Source: Terriglobia bacterium
Lineage (GTDB): Bacteria; Acidobacteriota; Terriglobia; Bryobacterales; Bryobacteraceae
Reading direction: 5' to 3'
Assembly: GCA_020073145.1 (NCBI GenBank)
Contig: JAIQFS010000034.1
Coordinates: 1 to 61,594 of the forward strand
DNA: 61,594 nucleotides
Made by a program: the position numbers and the translations under genes. Numbering within the stretch: the stretch's first letter is position 1; every line of letters starts with the position of its first letter. The notes under the pieces are model-generated. The model saw nothing but the letters and a program-made list of their open reading frames with translations. It did no database searches and was not told the origin of the DNA. Shown here in pieces: positions 37,941 through 48,552 of the stretch.

Positions 37941-38354
37941 TTAGAAGATGTGGCGCAGATAATCCGAAATCAGAATGATGACCAACCCCGAAACGAACGC
38001 GCCGGTCATCTGGCGCACGCGGCGCGGGTTCTTGGGCTTCGCGGCCAGCAGAGCCGCGGCGAACACATGCAGGACCAGCAGCAGCTTGACGGCGATCAGC
38101 ATCCGGTACAGCGAGCTGTGGCCTGGAGTGGTGATGAGGTTGTACGAGCCCGAAAGAGTCAGCGCGATCACGGCGGTCCAAACCAGAGGGCGGAAACGGG
38201 CGGCGGCCCTCTCCATCAGGGTGTCCGCGGCTTCCTTCGTCAGCGCCCCGGCCGCCCCGGCCATCACCATGCTGGCGTACAACATGCCGCCGATCAGCGT
38301 CACGACGGACGCGATGTGCAGCCAGCGAGCGAACACACCTACGACGTCCACCAT
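37941..38354 (-). CDS. Four-helix membrane protein, CopD-like
   Basis: 137 residues from ATG 38354. Four membrane helices (about 8-30, 48-70, 80-100, 115-134) with a conserved WLH near the start of helix 1, similar to the copper-resistance CopD / DUF2269-type family. A longer open frame to 38987 lies antisense to the hydrolase gene and is not coding. It ends ten bases before the ygfZ start, so they are probably cotranscribed. Function unproven. Confidence 0.7.
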   Translation of the reverse strand: MVDVVGVFARWLHIASVVTLIGGMLYASMVMAGAAGALTKEAADTLMERAAARFRPLVWTAVIALTLSGSYNLITTPGHSSLYRMLIAVKLLLVLHVFAAALLAAKPKNPRRVRQMTGAFVSGLVIILISDYLRHIF

Positions 38355-38362
38355 ATGGTTTG

Positions 38363-38372
38363 AGTATACAAT
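38363..38372. promoter_or_regulatory. Bidirectional -10 element for two divergent genes
   Basis: The 24 bases between the divergent ATGs (38354 minus, 38379 plus) contain AGTATACAAT. TACAAT (38367-38372) is a plus-strand -10, six bases before ATG 38379. On the other strand TATACT (38368-38363) is a -10, eight bases before ATG 38354. The central GTATAC is palindromic. Both transcripts would start at or next to their start codons. Confidence 0.6.
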
Positions 38373-38378
38373 CGGCGT

Positions 38379-39020
38379 ATGATCCACGAGATCCTCCCGG
38401 TGGGCGCCCTGCAATGCAACTGCTCGATCTTCGGCGACGAAGCCAGCCGGGAAGGCCTGGTGGTGGATCCGGGCGATGAGACCGGGGAGATCCTGGAGAT
38501 CGTCCAGCGGCACGGGCTCACGGTGAAAGCCATCGTCATCACGCACGCGCACATCGACCACATCGGCGGCGCGCAGAAAATGAAGCAGGCCACCGGCGCG
38601 CCAGTGTACATGAATCTCAACGACACCGACTTGCAGAGGATGCTGGACGTGCAGGCCGGCTGGCTGGGCATGGCGCCGCCCGCGCCGGTAGAGATCGACG
38701 CCCCGGCCAAAGACGGCGATCTCCTGGTGGTAGGCGCCACCGAGTTTCACGTCCTGCACACGCCCGGTCATACCCAGGGCAGCATCAGCTTGTGGATTCC
38801 CGCCGAAGGGAAGCTGGTGGCGGGCGACACCCTGTTTCGCGACAGCATCGGCCGCACCGATCTGCCGGGCGGAGACGGCAAACAGATTCTGCGCTCGATT
38901 CACGACAAGCTGCTGCCGCTGCCGGAAGAGACGGTGGTCATTCCCGGCCACGGCGACACCACCACCATCGGCCGCGAGAAGCGGCATAACTACTTCCTGC
39001 AGCTTGGCGTGAGCCTATGA
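38379..39020 (+). CDS. Metallo-beta-lactamase-fold hydrolase (hydroxyacylglutathione-hydrolase-like)
   Basis: 213 residues, complete. Zinc-binding motifs THAHIDH, HTPGHTQGS, GDTLFRDSIGRTD and PGHGDTTTIGREK are all present, as in the short glyoxalase II relatives (YcbL type). Likely hydrolyses a thioester outside the detoxification pathway, since the C-terminal glutathione-binding helices of true glyoxalase II are absent. ATGA overlap with the downstream dehydrogenase. Its promoter leaves essentially no 5' leader. Confidence 0.85.
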   Translation: MIHEILPVGALQCNCSIFGDEASREGLVVDPGDETGEILEIVQRHGLTVKAIVITHAHIDHIGGAQKMKQATGAPVYMNLNDTDLQRMLDVQAGWLGMAPPAPVEIDAPAKDGDLLVVGATEFHVLHTPGHTQGSISLWIPAEGKLVAGDTLFRDSIGRTDLPGGDGKQILRSIHDKLLPLPEETVVIPGHGDTTTIGREKRHNYFLQLGVSL

Positions 39021-40030
39021 CGGCCACACGCTGCTCGGCCGCCATCCTGGCGAGGCCGCGAGCCGCGGTGACGGTGACCGCCGTCGAGATCAAGGCGCCG
39101 GGCCCCGGCGAGGTGCTGGTGCGCATGGAGGCCTGCGGCCTGTGCCACTCGGACCTGTTCATCGCCGGACTGGACAAGCTGCCGCTGGCGCCGCTTACGC
39201 TCGGTCACGAAGGGATCGGCCGGGTGGAAGCGGTCGGCGCCGGCGTCAGCGACTGGGCCGAAGGCGATCGTGCCGGCATCACGTTCCTGGGCACGACCTG
39301 CGGCGTTTGCGATTGGTGCCTCACCGGGCGTCGGCGCTTTTGCCCCGACCAGGCGAACTTCGGATACACGCTCCAAGGGGCCTTGGCGCGATACGTCGTG
39401 GGACCGGCCGCCGCGCTGGTGCGCGTGCCGGAGGACGTCGAGGCATCCGTGGCGGCGCCGTTGTGCTGCGCCGGTTGGACCGCCATGGGAGCCCTTCGCG
39501 AAGCGGGCCTCCAGCCGGGGCAGTCCCTGGCCTTGTTCGGCGTGGGGGGGCTAGGCCACCTGGCGCTCGAGATCGCGAGGGTTCAAGGCCTGCGCGTGTC
39601 GGTGGTCGACGTCTCGGAAGAGAAGCTCGAACTGGCGCGATCGCTGGGAGCCGAGATCGCGCTCTCCGGTGCCGAGACGGGGCGGGAACTGCAAAAGGAG
39701 TACGGCGGCATGGACGCGGCCATCGTATTCACGGGCGCACCGGCCGCCGTTCCGCAGGCTTTCCGCGCCCTCAAGCGCAACGCCACCCTGGTGCTGGTGG
39801 GCGTTTCCAGAAATCCATACGAGCTGCCGCTGGCGGAGACGGTGACCCGGGGCATCGTCATTCGCGGCAGCTACCTGGGCACTCATCAGGACCTCGAAGA
39901 AGCGTTCCGCCTGCTGCGCGCCGGCGCGATCCATCCGCACGTGCACGAACATACCCTGGCCGAAACCCCAGCCCTGTTGGAGCAGATGCGCCGCGGCTCC
40001 CTCGCCGGCCGGGCTGTCATCGCGTTCTGA
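39017..40030 (+). CDS. Zinc-dependent alcohol dehydrogenase (MDR superfamily)
   Basis: 337 residues. Catalytic zinc ligands in CGLCHSD and GHEGIG; structural zinc motif C-x2-C-x2-C-x7-C (CGVCDWCLTGRRRFC). Rossmann nucleotide loop GVGGLGHLA. NAD(P)-dependent oxidation of an alcohol or reduction of an aldehyde; the substrate cannot be read from the sequence. Translationally coupled to the upstream hydrolase (ATGA). Confidence 0.88.
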   Translation: MTATRCSAAILARPRAAVTVTAVEIKAPGPGEVLVRMEACGLCHSDLFIAGLDKLPLAPLTLGHEGIGRVEAVGAGVSDWAEGDRAGITFLGTTCGVCDWCLTGRRRFCPDQANFGYTLQGALARYVVGPAAALVRVPEDVEASVAAPLCCAGWTAMGALREAGLQPGQSLALFGVGGLGHLALEIARVQGLRVSVVDVSEEKLELARSLGAEIALSGAETGRELQKEYGGMDAAIVFTGAPAAVPQAFRALKRNATLVLVGVSRNPYELPLAETVTRGIVIRGSYLGTHQDLEEAFRLLRAGAIHPHVHEHTLAETPALLEQMRRGSLAGRAVIAF

Positions 40031-40099
40031 GCCAGAGAGGGAGGCCGCCTACCCCAGGGGGCCGCTCGTTCGGTGTCCCTAGCCAGAGTGCGATGAGAA

Positions 40100-40378
40100 T
40101 TATTCTTTCTCCTCGAATGGGTCATCGTCCGCGTCTTCGCCAGGGGCGGACTCCGGCGGCGAGGCCTCGGCCCCTGCGACAAGATCCTCTTCGGAAACCT
40201 GCGAGTCGAGTAGCTTGTGAGCTTGCTCCAAGAAAGACGGTGGCGCCATCAATTGAATGGCAGTTACATTGCCCTTAAGGAATGAAGGAATCACCACGGA
40301 CTTAAGCAGAGCATGAGCCGCTTTCGCCTGAGCATCAGAATAGAATTCAGCCACGGGGACCCATTCGTCACTCTTCAC
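40100..40378 (-). CDS. Small DUF2007-like protein
   Basis: 92 residues. The N-terminal VPVAEFYSDAQAKAAHALLKS pattern is like the DUF2007 putative signal-transducing family; the acidic C-terminal tail (GEDADDDPFEEKE) is probably disordered. No partner domain. Divergent from acs, separated by 101 bases. Function unknown. Confidence 0.6.
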   Translation of the reverse strand: MKSDEWVPVAEFYSDAQAKAAHALLKSVVIPSFLKGNVTAIQLMAPPSFLEQAHKLLDSQVSEEDLVAGAEASPPESAPGEDADDDPFEEKE

Positions 40379-40466
40379 ATCTTCGAGTGTAGGGGGTGAT
40401 GCCGTCGCCAGTAATGCCCGCAGACGCGGAGGATCTGCCCCACGCCGGGCTGGAATCGCGTTCTGA

Positions 40467-40472
40467 TAAGAT
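40467..40472 (+). promoter_or_regulatory. -10 element of acs, leaderless candidate
   Basis: TAAGAT lies seven bases before ATG 40480, which would place the transcription start at the start codon. The upstream in-frame ATG at 40396 would be outside such a transcript and would add 28 residues not expected in the family. Confidence 0.5.
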
Positions 40473-40479
40473 CTTCGCT

Positions 40480-42411
<1,932 letters not shown>

Positions 42412-42430
42412 AGCGGCTTCTACCCCAGCC

Positions 42431-43216
42431 ATGCCGCCCATCGTCACCCTCACCACGGACTTCGGTCTCTCCGACCACTACGTGGGGGTCATGAAGGGGG
42501 TCATTCTGAGCATCTGCCCGCAAGCGCGGATCGTGGATCTCAGTCACCAGGTGACGCCCTTCGCGATTGCCGAAGGGGCGTATCTCATCGCGCAGGCGTA
42601 CCGGCACTTCCCGAAGAAGACGGTGCATGTTGTGGTGGTCGATCCGGGGGTGGGCACGGCGCGCCGGCCGATCCTGGTGGAAGCGGCCGGCCAGTTCTTC
42701 GTCTCTCCGGACAACGGGGTGCTCTCGATGGTGTACTCGCGCGAGAAACACAAGGTCCGGGTCCTCACCAACGAGCGTTACTTCCGAAAGCCGGTCAGCC
42801 AGACCTTTCACGGGCGCGACATGTTTTCTCCCGTGGGGGCGCACCTGGCGGCGGGCGTCGCCGTGGCGCGCCTGGGAAAGCGGATTGAAGATTACCAAAA
42901 GTCCGGGTTCGGCCCGCCGCAGCCTTTGGGCCCAGGCCGGTGGGCCGGCCGCATCCTCCACATCGACCGGTTCGGAAACATCGTCACCAACTTCCCTGCC
43001 GCTGAGTTTTCCACTCTCGCGCGCAAGAAGTTCTCCCTGGCCGTGGGCACGCGTCAGGTCGGCGTGCTGGCGCGGAACTACGCGGAGGGAGCGCCCGGCG
43101 AGCTGTTTGTGATCGCGGGCAGCGCCGGGTTTTGGGAAGTCTCGGTAAGCCAGGGCTCTGCAGCCGCGATCGTAGGATGCCAGCCCGGTACGCCGCTGGA
43201 ACTGAGGGTGGGTTGA
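42431..43216 (+). CDS. SAM hydroxide adenosyltransferase (DUF62 family)
   Basis: 261 residues. LTTDFGLSDHYVGVMKGVI at the N-terminus, VDPGVGTARRPI, the family triad region FHGRDMFSPVGAHLA, and GRILHIDRFGNIVTN. These enzymes split S-adenosylmethionine with water to adenosine and methionine and are relatives of fluorinase. All recognised active-site blocks are present. Convergent by four bases with the signalling gene on the minus strand. Confidence 0.9.
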   Translation: MPPIVTLTTDFGLSDHYVGVMKGVILSICPQARIVDLSHQVTPFAIAEGAYLIAQAYRHFPKKTVHVVVVDPGVGTARRPILVEAAGQFFVSPDNGVLSMVYSREKHKVRVLTNERYFRKPVSQTFHGRDMFSPVGAHLAAGVAVARLGKRIEDYQKSGFGPPQPLGPGRWAGRILHIDRFGNIVTNFPAAEFSTLARKKFSLAVGTRQVGVLARNYAEGAPGELFVIAGSAGFWEVSVSQGSAAAIVGCQPGTPLELRVG

Positions 43217-43220
43217 AGAC

Positions 43221-45599
43221 TTACGCCACCGGGTGCCGCGCGGGCACCGGAGGAGACTCCATGGCTCCCAGCACGCGCTCCAGGTCGGCTTCTTGCACCG
43301 GCTTGGGGACGACGAAGCGCCCGTCGCCTTCGAAATCGGCGGACAGCTCCGCGTTGTATCCGTCGGAAAGCAGAATGAAGCCGCCGACGCGCGACTGCAT
43401 GCGTTCGGAAAGCTCGACCCAGTTCAAACCGGGCGCATGAACGGAACAGAAAGCGGCGTCGAAACGCATGCGCTGCGCCAGCTCCAGACCGGTGTCGGCG
43501 TTGTCCACCGGGACCACGCGGAAGCCGCGAGTGGAAAGCAGCCCGAGCAACTGGCGTTGCGCGCTGTCTTCGGGCTCGATCACCAGCGCGGTCATCCGGT
43601 GCGAGGCGTCGCGGGGCGTGGCGGCGGCAGGCGCCACGGTGACCATCCGTTCCCGGGCGGTGACCGGCAGCTCCACTTCGAAGCATGGCTCGGCGTTGTT
43701 CTTCTCGATCAGTCGCACTTCACCGCCGTGACCGGTGATGACGCCGCGGGTGACGCCCAGCACGGCTGCGGTTTCCTGCGGCGTGCGCGCATCGGGCGGC
43801 GCGGTAAAAGACACCTCCACCAGCAGGCGTTTGGCCAGCACGCTGGTACGGATGGTGAGGGTCTTCTGCTCGGCCTGGGCCAGCGACTGCTCCGCATGCA
43901 CCAGCAAGGTCAGAAAGGCCTGCTCTAACTGGCCGTGCGACCCCAGCACGAATAGTGGGTCGCGCATGGTCAGGTTTTGCACCCGGATGCCCGACGCCTT
44001 CCAGTCATGCTCGCGAAATTCGATCAGATTCCGGAGCAGCGTGCTGACGCATACCGGCCGCGCTTCCACTTGCTCGGCCGCGGCGAAGGAAACCAGTCGT
44101 GCCACGATGGCGGAAGCCTTCTGCGATTCCGCGGCGATGGCCGAGAGCTCGCGGTCGGGCATGGACGCCTGCGATTTCTCCACCGCGCGGCCGGCCAGCT
44201 CCGAGATGGAGGCGAGCGGCGCCTGCAGCTCATTCACTACGCCCGTAATCAAACGGCCGACGGCGGCCAGTTTTTCGGTACGGAACAGTTGTTCCTGCAC
44301 CGAGCGCTGGTCCAGCAGCCGGATGGCCACCCCAATCTGGTTGCCCAGGTGCTGCGCCAGGGCCTGCTCATCGGGGGTGAAGTCGCGGGCGCGGTTGTCC
44401 TGGTCCAGCTCCAGGACGCCCCCCACTTCCCCCTGCGACAGCATAGGGACGAACAGTAAGGACTTGGGCGAGCGGGTTCCGGCGCTCGAGGCGATGGGGA
44501 AGGGGCTGCGTTCTACATCCGGGATCACCAGCAGCGTCCGGTAGTGGAAGCACGCCACGGCCCCCGCTTGCGTTCCGCCTGGCGGCGACGAGAGAGAGAT
44601 GGAGAGCGGAGGCAGGCCGCCGGAGACCACGGCGTCCAGCGCTTTGGTCCCGCGGTTGAACACGTACAAGTGCACGCCCGTCACGCCCAGGATGTTCGGC
44701 ATGGCCGTCGCAATCTGTTCCAGAATCGTTTCCAGGGAAGACGCGCTCAAAATCTCCTCGCCCAGCTGGTAGGTCTTGCGCAACCGCTCGCGCTGCCCGC
44801 GGAGTCTCCGCTCGCGGCTCCACAGGACCAGCCCGATCAGCAGGACGGCGGCCAGGCTTCCGGCCACCACCAAAGGCGGCAGAGCCCGGCTCCGCTGCGT
44901 GAGGACCAGGTCGCTCGGGTTGCTGACCAGCAGCTCGAACCAGCGGTCGTAGGGAGCTGTCGGACAATACTGAAAGGCAACGCCGCGCACGCCGACCGCA
45001 TCCCCTGGGGCAAAGCCGGCCGGCATTCGCGATTGCTCGCCCGAGGAATGCGGGAAGAACAGCTTGTAGTTGCGATCTTTGGCCGAGATCAGCAGGTACG
45101 CCCCGGCCGTGGTGTCGCCCACCTCCACCACCTGTCCTTCCGTCCGGATCAATTGGGCCAGGTGGCGGAATCCCAGTAATCCTGCGATCGAGACAGCCTC
45201 CGGAGAGGGGGCCTGCTGGTTCCCCAGATGCCGGATTTGCGCCGGTAGGATCATGACCATGCCGGCGCGGGATGAGACCAGCCCCTCTACTTCGATTGCG
45301 TCACCGGGCCGATAGTTGTCAACCAGATGGTCGCTCTCGGGCACTTCGATCACGCCGCCGTGCCGATCTTGCTCGAAAGCCAGGACCGTATAGCCCGGAA
45401 AGTGGAACGGGCGCGCGGAAACCACGCCCTGCACCACCACCCGCTGGCCGGCATAGGCTGGGGAGTAATCGGGGGTCTTTCGGGTATTGACCTGTTCCAG
45501 GGTCAGCCGGACTTGTGCGTGCGCTGCTCCGCAGAGCCATGCCGCTGCCAGCGCCAAACCAAACCGGTTCAGGCGGCCCGTTGGTCTTTGAACCATCAC
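43221..45599 (-). CDS. Degenerate histidine-kinase / receiver hybrid
   Basis: 792 residues: signal peptide, two OB-fold-like periplasmic repeats (about 50-125 and 150-210), membrane helix (about 242-260), GAF domain (about 290-430), HisKA-like helices, HATPase-like fold, receiver. The H-box reads VVNELQAPL, with Asn456 where the phospho-His should be. The ATP-domain N-box region (TLLVHAEQSL) lacks the Asn, and the DxGxG box is absent (SFTAPPDARTPQ). The receiver phospho-acceptor position is Ser719 in AFCSVHAPG, although Lys766 (VPKPV) is kept. No phosphotransfer can be expected; a conformational signalling role is inferred. Similar loss occurs in the unrelated 31645-33447 protein. Confidence 0.88.
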   Translation of the reverse strand: MMVQRPTGRLNRFGLALAAAWLCGAAHAQVRLTLEQVNTRKTPDYSPAYAGQRVVVQGVVSARPFHFPGYTVLAFEQDRHGGVIEVPESDHLVDNYRPGDAIEVEGLVSSRAGMVMILPAQIRHLGNQQAPSPEAVSIAGLLGFRHLAQLIRTEGQVVEVGDTTAGAYLLISAKDRNYKLFFPHSSGEQSRMPAGFAPGDAVGVRGVAFQYCPTAPYDRWFELLVSNPSDLVLTQRSRALPPLVVAGSLAAVLLIGLVLWSRERRLRGQRERLRKTYQLGEEILSASSLETILEQIATAMPNILGVTGVHLYVFNRGTKALDAVVSGGLPPLSISLSSPPGGTQAGAVACFHYRTLLVIPDVERSPFPIASSAGTRSPKSLLFVPMLSQGEVGGVLELDQDNRARDFTPDEQALAQHLGNQIGVAIRLLDQRSVQEQLFRTEKLAAVGRLITGVVNELQAPLASISELAGRAVEKSQASMPDRELSAIAAESQKASAIVARLVSFAAAEQVEARPVCVSTLLRNLIEFREHDWKASGIRVQNLTMRDPLFVLGSHGQLEQAFLTLLVHAEQSLAQAEQKTLTIRTSVLAKRLLVEVSFTAPPDARTPQETAAVLGVTRGVITGHGGEVRLIEKNNAEPCFEVELPVTARERMVTVAPAAATPRDASHRMTALVIEPEDSAQRQLLGLLSTRGFRVVPVDNADTGLELAQRMRFDAAFCSVHAPGLNWVELSERMQSRVGGFILLSDGYNAELSADFEGDGRFVVPKPVQEADLERVLGAMESPPVPARHPVA

Positions 45600-45725
45600 T
45601 CCAGAATCCCGCTCCCGAGATTATCGATGGTTAGGAACATCTTCGGCAAGTTCTCCTGAGTGGTACTCACGAGCATAACCCTGCGGCCCGGATCCTCACC
45701 CTGATTGTAACGAATGCCCCCCGGG

Positions 45726-46055
45726 CTAACCGGGCTCGCGTTCCAGGCTGGACTGGAGCCAGTTCAGGTAATTCGCGGCGCCGTCGACCACCGGCAACAC
45801 CAGGACCTCGGGCACTTCATAGGAGTGCTCTTTTTCCAGGGCCGCTCGCAGTTCGGCCATCCGCTCGCGCGATGACTTGATTACCAGCAAATATTCGTCG
45901 GACGACTCGATCGCGCCTTTCCACCGGTAGTAGCTGCGGATTCGCGGCACCACGTTGACGCACGCGGCCAGGTGCTGTTCCACCATCGAGCGCGCCAGTT
46001 TCCCGGCCTCCTCTTCCGATGAGCAGGTGCTCAGGACGACAATTTTATCGGTCAT
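45726..46055 (-). CDS. cutA: CutA1 divalent-cation tolerance protein
   Basis: 109 residues, typical length. CSSEEEAGKLARSMVEQHLAACVNVVPRIRSYYRWKG, ESSDEYLLVIKSS, and HSYEVPEVLVLPVVDG are the conserved CutA blocks of this trimeric ferredoxin-like protein. Its role in metal tolerance is debated. Confidence 0.93.
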   Translation of the reverse strand: MTDKIVVLSTCSSEEEAGKLARSMVEQHLAACVNVVPRIRSYYRWKGAIESSDEYLLVIKSSRERMAELRAALEKEHSYEVPEVLVLPVVDGAANYLNWLQSSLEREPG

Positions 46056-46134
46056 GAAAAAATTCAGGAGCGAATGAAGAATGCAATGCTACCATTATTT
46101 TTCGGACGCTACCTTTTCCGGCGCTACCAATGAA

Positions 46135-46419
46135 ATGAAGCTTTCGCCCGCACGGTTCGCTTACATCTTCGCATTCCTGGTGGTGGCTGGTTATGCATTT
46201 TTTACGTTACGCGGACCCACGGGCGTGCCGGCTTTACTCGAGAAGCGCCGCCAGATCGACGTGATGGAGAAGCGCAATGAGGCTCTCACGCAAGAGATCC
46301 AGCGCGAACGGGAGCACATCCAGCGCCTGAGCAATAATCCCGAAGAGCAGGAGCTGGAAATCCGCCAGCGTCTCAAGCTGGTGCACCCGGGCGACAAGGT
46401 CTACATCCTCAGCAAGTAG
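46135..46419 (+). CDS. ftsB: FtsB/DivIC-type septum-formation protein
   Basis: 94 residues from ATG 46135 (an upstream ATG at 46081 adds a non-family extension). Cytoplasmic start, membrane helix (about 6-24), then a coiled coil (about 35-72; EKRRQIDVMEKRNEALTQEI) and the short C-terminal LKLVHPGDKVYIL, as in bitopic divisome proteins. Divergent from cutA. FtsB versus DivIC naming is by topology only. Confidence 0.75.
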   Translation: MKLSPARFAYIFAFLVVAGYAFFTLRGPTGVPALLEKRRQIDVMEKRNEALTQEIQREREHIQRLSNNPEEQELEIRQRLKLVHPGDKVYILSK

Positions 46420-46444
46420 GCGGCGCCAGGCGCGCGGCCCGCGG

Positions 46445-47326
46445 CTAGCCCTTCAAATCCTTGAACGCTTCTTCGATCGCCCGTTTCGCCTCGGGCGTGG
46501 GCACGCTCAACGGCAACCGGGGAGGGCCGCCGTAGTATCCGTTCAGATCCATGGCGTGTTTCAGCCCGGGGACGCCGTATTTCGAGGTCGCCGACGCCGC
46601 GCGGCCCACACGGGTTTGCCAGTCGCGCGCGGCTTCCTCTTCGCGCGTGCGGAAGGCTTCCCAGATTGCGATGGTGGCGTAGGGGGCCGCATTGGCGAAG
46701 GCCAGAATGCCGCCGCTCGCGCCCATCAGCAACGACGGCCAGAGCGTGGCCGGGGAACCCACCAGGAACTGGAACCCGGGCCGGGCATCCCGCACCACCT
46801 CCATCAGGCGTTGGATGTTCCCCGAGCTGTCCTTCATCCCGATGATGTTGGGATGCTCGGAGAGGGCCACGGCCGTCTCAGCCGGCAGATCGATTCCGGT
46901 CATGAGCGGCCAATTGTAGAGCAGCACCGGAATCTTCGCCTGGTCCGCCACCGCCCGGTAGTACAGCATCTGCGTCGCCGGCTGGGTCATCTGGGTCTTG
47001 AAATAGTTCGGCGTGCGTACCAGCGCCGCCTTGTAGCCAATCTCGGCCGCGCGGTTGGTCAGGCAGATGGTTTCCTTCACGCTTTCCATGCCGGTGCCCG
47101 CGATGAGCAGCTTCTCGGGCGCGGCGTACTTGGCGACCAGCTCAAACAGCGTGACTTTCTCTTCGGTGCTCAGGAACACGTCTTCGCCGGTGGACCCGCA
47201 CACCACGTAGCCCGCCAGAGTGGTCTTGTTCCACTTCTCGACGTTGTGCTGCACCTTGGCGGCGTAGAGGTTGCCGGCGTGATCGAACGGCGTGGCGATG
47301 GGGGGGAGAATGCCTTGGATCTTCAT
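46445..47326 (-). CDS. DHDPS/N-acetylneuraminate-lyase-family aldolase
   Basis: 293 residues. TIM-barrel Schiff-base aldolase with Lys165 in GMKDSSGN and Tyr137 in LLYNWP; CGSTGED replaces the GTTGE phosphate/carboxylate loop of DapA. This variant is like the 4-hydroxy-2-oxoglutarate aldolase / DapA-like proteins, not clearly lysine-pathway DapA. No lysine biosynthesis genes adjoin it. Confidence 0.85.
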   Translation of the reverse strand: MKIQGILPPIATPFDHAGNLYAAKVQHNVEKWNKTTLAGYVVCGSTGEDVFLSTEEKVTLFELVAKYAAPEKLLIAGTGMESVKETICLTNRAAEIGYKAALVRTPNYFKTQMTQPATQMLYYRAVADQAKIPVLLYNWPLMTGIDLPAETAVALSEHPNIIGMKDSSGNIQRLMEVVRDARPGFQFLVGSPATLWPSLLMGASGGILAFANAAPYATIAIWEAFRTREEEAARDWQTRVGRAASATSKYGVPGLKHAMDLNGYYGGPPRLPLSVPTPEAKRAIEEAFKDLKG

Positions 47327-47358
47327 GGCTGAAATTTCACGATAACATCAACAGGCCG

Positions 47359-47723
47359 CTACTTCTTCACTCGTTTGGCGATGGCCGTAATGAGCAACTG
47401 CGGCAGCAGCGAGGCGACGATCGCATTTCCGACGAGCGCAGGGAGTGTGAGGGGCCCCACATAGTCTCGCCACCTGGGTTGGAGGCGTTCGAAGATCGCG
47501 TAGAGAACGGCACGCCGTAAATCCGCCAGTTCTGGCCTATCGAATAATACGCATCGAAAGTACCCACCGCCAATACAGCGCCAGCGACCACCGAATTGGC
47601 AAGTACAAAACGGTGGCGCCAGAGTGCAAAACACAAGGTCTTCTTGTTGCGGATCACCGCGATGATTTCGAGGACCAGAACACCAAGCCCGACCAGTGTC
47701 AGAACGAGCGGTGCGTATCCCAT
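47359..47723 (-). pseudogene. Frameshifted small membrane protein
   Basis: The first part (start ATG 47723) reads as a membrane protein with helices at about 6-26 and 39-57 to around GQNWRIYGVPF. The continuation is in another frame: LYAIFERLQPRWRDYVGPL and a further hydrophobic helix, ending AIAKRVKK (stop 47359-47361). A single indel near 47500-47520 separates them; together they would give about 121 residues with three helices. It is either a recent mutation or a sequencing error. Family not recognised. Confidence 0.7.
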
Positions 47724-47782
47724 CCATCCCTATTTTATGCGTTAGGATTGTCGAAGCCCCCTTTTGAGCCCACGCTCAACCC

Positions 47783-48538
47783 ATGTTCTCACTGGAAATC
47801 GACACCGACCCCGATGAGCGCGACCTTCTGATCGCCGAGCTGTGGGAGCAGGGTTCCGCGGGCATCGTCGAACTCGATGACCGCCGTGTGCGCGCCTTCT
47901 TCGAAGATACGGCGGACCGAGACGCCCTTCTCGCCCTCTACCCCGGCGCGACATCCCGCATCGAAGAGCAGCGCGACTGGGTGCAGTCCGCGCGCGATCT
48001 GCTGCAGCCCATGACCGTAGGCGCGCGGTTCTTCCTGGTCCCCGAGTGGCGCGACGACCCTACGCCGCCGGGGCGCTTCCGCATTACGGTCAACCCCGGA
48101 ATGGCGTTTGGCACCGGAGTGCACGAGACCACGCAGCTCTGTCTCGAAGCGCTGGAAGACTTTCTCAGACCCGGTATGACGGTGCTCGACGTCGGCGCCG
48201 GCTCGGGCATCCTCGGCCGCGCGGCCCGGCTGCTGGGGGCCGGGCGCGTCTATTCCTGCGACATCGATCCGGTGGCGGTCGAAGTTTCCGGAGAAGGGTT
48301 CGTCGGCTCCGTGGATGCGGTGCGTTCCGGCACCGCCGATGTGACCGTGGCCAACATCAGTCCGGAAGCCATTATCCAGCTCACTCCGGACTTGATCCGC
48401 ACGCTGCGCCCGGGCGGCATTCTGCTGGCCAGCGGGTTTGAAAGCCACGAAGTGCCGGCCGTGCAAGCCGCGCTGCCCACCGCGCGCGAGGTCCGCGGCA
48501 AGGGGAGCTGGGCCCTGCTGGTGACCGGACCCGCATGA
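47783..48538 (+). CDS. prmA: Ribosomal protein L11 methyltransferase
   Basis: SAM-dependent trimethylation of L11. 251 residues, slightly short (family about 290). The N-terminal substrate domain is compact. The PrmA-specific NPGMAFGTGVHETTQLCLEALE is followed by SAM motif VLDVGAGSGILG and VANISPEAIIQL (usual form VANIL). The ATGA start at 48535 of the next open frame overlaps the stop. Confidence 0.92.
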   Translation: MFSLEIDTDPDERDLLIAELWEQGSAGIVELDDRRVRAFFEDTADRDALLALYPGATSRIEEQRDWVQSARDLLQPMTVGARFFLVPEWRDDPTPPGRFRITVNPGMAFGTGVHETTQLCLEALEDFLRPGMTVLDVGAGSGILGRAARLLGAGRVYSCDIDPVAVEVSGEGFVGSVDAVRSGTADVTVANISPEAIIQLTPDLIRTLRPGGILLASGFESHEVPAVQAALPTAREVRGKGSWALLVTGPA

Positions 48539-48544
48539 TAGAAT
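48539..48544 (+). promoter_or_regulatory. -10 element just before the 48553 gene
   Basis: TAGAAT eight bases before ATG 48553, compatible with a transcript beginning at or next to the ATG. No clear -35. Confidence 0.4.
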
Positions 48545-48552
48545 TCCAGCCA

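Noticed and set aside
37941-38987. 348-codon frame including the CopD-like protein
   Set aside because: Only the part after ATG 38354 has membrane-protein character; the rest is antisense to the hydrolase gene.
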